The notes under the pieces were generated by a model. The model had not been told where the DNA came from and ran no database searches. It saw only the letters and a program-made list of their open reading frames with translations. Shown here piece by piece: positions 61,511-64,000 of a stretch of DNA of 64,000 nucleotides. Made by a program: the position numbers and the translations under genes. The stretch is taken from assembly GCF_001613365.1 (NCBI RefSeq), contig NZ_BDCF01000013.1:1-64000 (forward strand). Reading direction: 5' to 3'. Source of the DNA: Nocardia xishanensis NBRC 101358. GTDB taxonomy: Bacteria; Actinomycetota; Actinomycetes; Mycobacteriales; Mycobacteriaceae. How positions within the stretch are numbered: the stretch's first letter is position 1; every line of letters starts with the position of its first letter.

Positions 61511-62179
61511 TCAGTGCAATACGTACCGGCTGGTGGGGACGACGTCGATATCGCGGTCGGCGCCGAACGCGACCACACTGGTCATCATGCGCTCGATCCG
61601 CCGGTTCAGCTCGGCGGGGTCGCCGCCGCTGCCGTAGAAGGCGTGCGGGTCACGCAGCGCCTCGAGCGGGAACAGCTCCTCGACCACCGCGGCGATGTCC
61701 GGTGCGGTGTCGGTGACGGCCTCGAGTACGCGATTCTGCACGTAGCCGAAGGTGGCCTGGGTTGCGATCGCGACCTCGGTGTGGCGGTTGCGCCAATGAT
61801 CGAGCCACTCGTCGTACGGCAGCTCCGGCGGCCTGCGCAGAAACGCCACGTTGGCCAGCCCCGGCGCGCGCTCGCCGATCGCGACCGGAGGCGGCGGAAG
61901 GGGCGTCCTGACCTCGACCCGCCACCCCTCGCAACGCTCGGCGACGTCGCCGAGCGCCGCGAGCACGGCCGCGCGGTCGCAGCCGGTCGAGGACGAAAGG
62001 GCGAGCACCGCGTCGATCGGCGCGTCGAAGGTCGTCAACCGGAGCATCGCCTCGGCCACGTCGGCGTCGGAGATGTTCAGCCGCACGGATTCGGCGCCCG
62101 CAGCGACCAGCTGCCGCGTCAGACCCGCGTCCCGCAGGTCGCCGACGCCCCAGAGCGCGAAGATCAGTTCTTCCGGCAC
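61511..62179 (-). CDS. EthD-domain protein (monooxygenase-associated)
   Basis: A 222-residue protein. F-L-R-R-P-P-E-L-P-Y-D-E-W-L-D-H-W and A-F-Y-G-S-G-G-D are EthD-type dimeric alpha/beta-barrel signatures; D-I-D-V-V-P-T-S-R-Y at the end recalls proteins near P450 or steroid genes. EthD homologues support P450 systems in ether and aromatic metabolism. It starts with GTG (62179) and follows the P450 gene by 57 bases on the same strand, so a P450-linked role is likely. Confidence 0.8.
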   Translation of the reverse strand: MPEELIFALWGVGDLRDAGLTRQLVAAGAESVRLNISDADVAEAMLRLTTFDAPIDAVLALSSSTGCDRAAVLAALGDVAERCEGWRVEVRTPLPPPPVAIGERAPGLANVAFLRRPPELPYDEWLDHWRNRHTEVAIATQATFGYVQNRVLEAVTDTAPDIAAVVEELFPLEALRDPHAFYGSGGDPAELNRRIERMMTSVVAFGADRDIDVVPTSRYVLH

Positions 62180-62236
62180 CGCACCACCACCTTGTAGAAC
62201 AGGTTCCAGTACGGCGAGTGTAGGCGGCCTTCCGGC

Positions 62237-63565
62237 TCAGCGCGGCAGCAGGGTGATGCGAGCGTTGTCGGCCGGGCTGAGGCCGGTGTGGTAGCGGCGT
62301 GGCGGTTCGATGGGACCGGGCGCGGCCTGGATGCGGCGCTGCTCGAGCACGGTCCGGAACAGGATCCTGGCTTCCACGAGGGCGAACTGAGCGCCCAGGC
62401 AACGATGCGCGCCCGCGCCGAAGGTCAGCCAGGTCTGGCCGTTCGGTCGCTCCTCGAGAAAACGCTCGGGGCGGAAGACCATCGGATCGGTGTAATGCCG
62501 GGGTGATTCGTGAATGAGCAGGATCGGGACGATGACGATGGCGCCCTTGGGAATACGGATTCCGTTGAGCACGGTGTCGCGCAGGGCGCGGCGCCCGGTG
62601 AACGGGGAGACCGGGCGCAACCGCATCGTCTCGGCGACTACGGCGTCCAGGTACGCGTCGAGCCGCTTCCCGTCGCCCGCGTCGGCCGCCGCGTCCAGTT
62701 CGGCCATGGCCTCCGGGTGGCCAGCCAGCATCGCGGCGATCCAGCCGAGCGTGATGGCGGTGGTCTCGTAGGCGCCGAGCAGAATGCCGCGCATGTTGCG
62801 GGCCAGCGCGGCGTCGTCGTGCTGATCGAGTTCGGTGCCGACGTACCGGGACAGCACGTCTTTCCGGCCGCTCCGATCGCCGGGTTCGGCTCGGCGCGCG
62901 GCGATCTCCTCGATGATCACGGCGTCGACCTCCGCTTGGCGGCGACGCAGCGGCGGGTAGGGCAGCGTGTAGCCGCCGATCAGCGGCGTGAGCAAAGTGA
63001 CGGCGAGGAAACCGCGACTTTCGATCTCCCCGAACCACTGGCTCACGGCCTGCTTCAGCCGATCTCGGCGGGCAGGCGCCACATCGCCGAACACGACCGC
63101 GAGCAGTACGCCGATGGCCAGGTCGTAGCCCGCCTTCAGGAACTCGAACGGCTCACCGACCGGCCAGGTGGGCAGCTCGCGCTCGACCACCTCCACCATG
63201 AGCTCTTCGTAGGATCGAAGCGCCTTGCTCTGGAACGGCGGAGCGAACAGCCTGCGTTCGCGGCGGTGCTCGTCGCCGTCGAGGAAGATCAACGTCTGCT
63301 TGCCGAACATCGCGTCGTGGCTGGAGAACCGGCTCAGCACCTGCCCGACGGAGAAATCGTCGTGGTTGGCGAAAAGCTCTCGCACGTCGTCCATGTCGTG
63401 GGTGACCAGCATGTCCGGGAATCCCGGTGGCGAGACGACGAACCGTTCCCCGAGTTCCAGCAAGGGGGAATGGTGGGTGCCCGGCCGCATCAGTCCACCG
63501 ATCTGCCCGAGGTGGCGGGTGCGTAGCAAGGGGAGTTCACGCAGCGATAGGGGAGTGTGCGACAC
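62237..63565 (-). CDS. Cytochrome P450 (CYP110/CYP135-like)
   Basis: A 442-residue P450. The I-helix L-L-G-A-Y-E-T-T, E-x-x-R within V-A-E-T-M-R-L-R and heme loop F-G-A-G-A-H-R-C-L-G fit an active enzyme. Sequence style (FRPERFLEERPNGQTWLTFG) resembles CYP110/CYP135/CYP138 rather than the CYP125 in this window. The GTG at 63565 has AGGA eight bases upstream; an ATG at 63604 is possible. Expected partners are a ferredoxin and reductase encoded elsewhere. Divergent from the fatty-acyl-AMP ligase start. Confidence 0.9.
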   Translation of the reverse strand: MSHTPLSLRELPLLRTRHLGQIGGLMRPGTHHSPLLELGERFVVSPPGFPDMLVTHDMDDVRELFANHDDFSVGQVLSRFSSHDAMFGKQTLIFLDGDEHRRERRLFAPPFQSKALRSYEELMVEVVERELPTWPVGEPFEFLKAGYDLAIGVLLAVVFGDVAPARRDRLKQAVSQWFGEIESRGFLAVTLLTPLIGGYTLPYPPLRRRQAEVDAVIIEEIAARRAEPGDRSGRKDVLSRYVGTELDQHDDAALARNMRGILLGAYETTAITLGWIAAMLAGHPEAMAELDAAADAGDGKRLDAYLDAVVAETMRLRPVSPFTGRRALRDTVLNGIRIPKGAIVIVPILLIHESPRHYTDPMVFRPERFLEERPNGQTWLTFGAGAHRCLGAQFALVEARILFRTVLEQRRIQAAPGPIEPPRRYHTGLSPADNARITLLPR

Positions 63566-63823
63566 GCAGCCATCCTGATCGCTGTCCGGGCGAGACGCAA
63601 ACATGAAATAGTCGCGGGCGCAAAGAGAGTCGAGCAGCGGGTGCCCCCATTTTTCGGGGCCCGGCGCGCTGGATTCGATCTTGATAGCCTCGGCTCGAGG
63701 TATCACGACGGCTATATTGTTGCCGCTGCCGGTCGCATAACGCGCCGCCCGCCGCTCCTCCTCCATTCGGGGCGGCGGGATCGGTCGGGTCTCGGGTCAC
63801 ATCACCGCTAGAGGAAGTAGTTC

Positions 63824-64000
63824 GTGCTAAACACTTTCGTCGATACGCTTTTCGCTCGGGTCGAGAACCGGCCGGGCGATCTGGTGTATCGGTTCATGGA
63901 CAGCGGTGATGTCGACGGTGTCGTCCGCGAAATGTCGTACGCCGAATTGGGTCTCCGCGCGCGGGCGATCGGCGCGGCACTCCAGGATTCGATGCCGCGG
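63824..64000 (+). CDS. Fatty-acyl-AMP ligase/AMP-binding protein, N-terminus (runs off window)
   Basis: Fifty-nine residues are present before the window ends. The opening (VLNTFVDTLFARVENRPGDL, then F-M-D-S-G-D and M-S-Y-A-E-L-G-L-R-A-R-A-I-G) resembles the start of FAAL-type ligases that load polyketide synthases. The GTG has GAGGAA eight bases upstream. The gene may begin a lipid or natural-product operon continuing past the window. Confidence 0.65.
   Translation, partial: MLNTFVDTLFARVENRPGDLVYRFMDSGDVDGVVREMSYAELGLRARAIGAALQDSMPR

Noticed and set aside
61650..63038. Arg-rich frame joining the EthD and P450 genes
   Set aside because: Out of frame with both genes; the P450 and EthD frames each carry diagnostic motifs.

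Overview
The window is a roughly 70% G+C actinobacterial chromosome segment. Its gene content points to Mycobacteriales, most likely Nocardia or a close relative: a CYP125-type sterol P450 with a KstR-type box, SCP-x thiolases with DUF35 partners, MmpL transport, a cutinase, many TetR regulators and RBS-led genes joined by 4-nt overlaps. No tRNA, rRNA or CRISPR was seen. The genus is inferred from content, not proven.

Layout: (1) 1-1422, the 3' part of a proline-rich protein. (2) 1506-7085, aromatic module A: a meta-cleavage hydrolase, extradiol dioxygenase, flavin hydroxylase and Tat-type amidohydrolase on the minus strand, divergent from a TetR gene. (3) 7095-9150, a TetR/SDR pair and a remnant of a type VII effector-like gene. 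(4) 9378-20966, a sterol side-chain-like region: CYP125 with its TetR, a second TetR divergent from an aldehyde dehydrogenase, then a minus-strand operon DUF35, DUF35, Ltp3-like, Ltp4-like, SCP-x thiolase, FadD8-like, plus a nitronate monooxygenase-like protein. (5) 21061-25608, membrane, EF-hand and low-complexity proteins. (6) 25690-32446, gene remnants, an LLM flavoenzyme behind a MerR-type promoter, VOC proteins, WYL and TipA-like regulators, and an orphan oligopeptide-binding lipoprotein. (7) 32712-41369, an FAD oxidase, PASTA lipoprotein, glutamine amidotransferase, cutinase, a large membrane protein and IlvD. (8) 41534-42851, a mobile-element scar: Tn3 transposase fragment, beheaded methyltransferase and tyrosine recombinase remnant. 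(9) 43083-53849, a thioesterase, small alarmone synthetase and aromatic module B (VOC dioxygenase, FAH hydrolase, AMP ligase, DoxX-like, flavin hydroxylase), then an MmpL transporter. (10) 53816-64000, an AraC/GlxA regulator, a NAD(P)-binding protein, a transmembrane Ser/Thr kinase with a beta-propeller lipoprotein, a LysR/SMP-30 pair, a P450 with an EthD protein, and the start of a fatty-acyl-AMP ligase.

The main regulatory observation is that modules A and B are led by paralogous TetR proteins. Each divergent promoter carries two copies of a TGAYGANNTCRTCA-like palindrome, and the copies are exactly 44 bp apart in both places. A fifth copy lies upstream of the MmpL gene. In the sterol region, a TNNAACNNGTTNNA (KstR-type) box precedes the CYP125 gene, and a related palindrome sequence occurs at both the TetR/aldehyde dehydrogenase promoter and the thiolase operon promoter. 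Functions are read from motifs and family memory; no database search was run.
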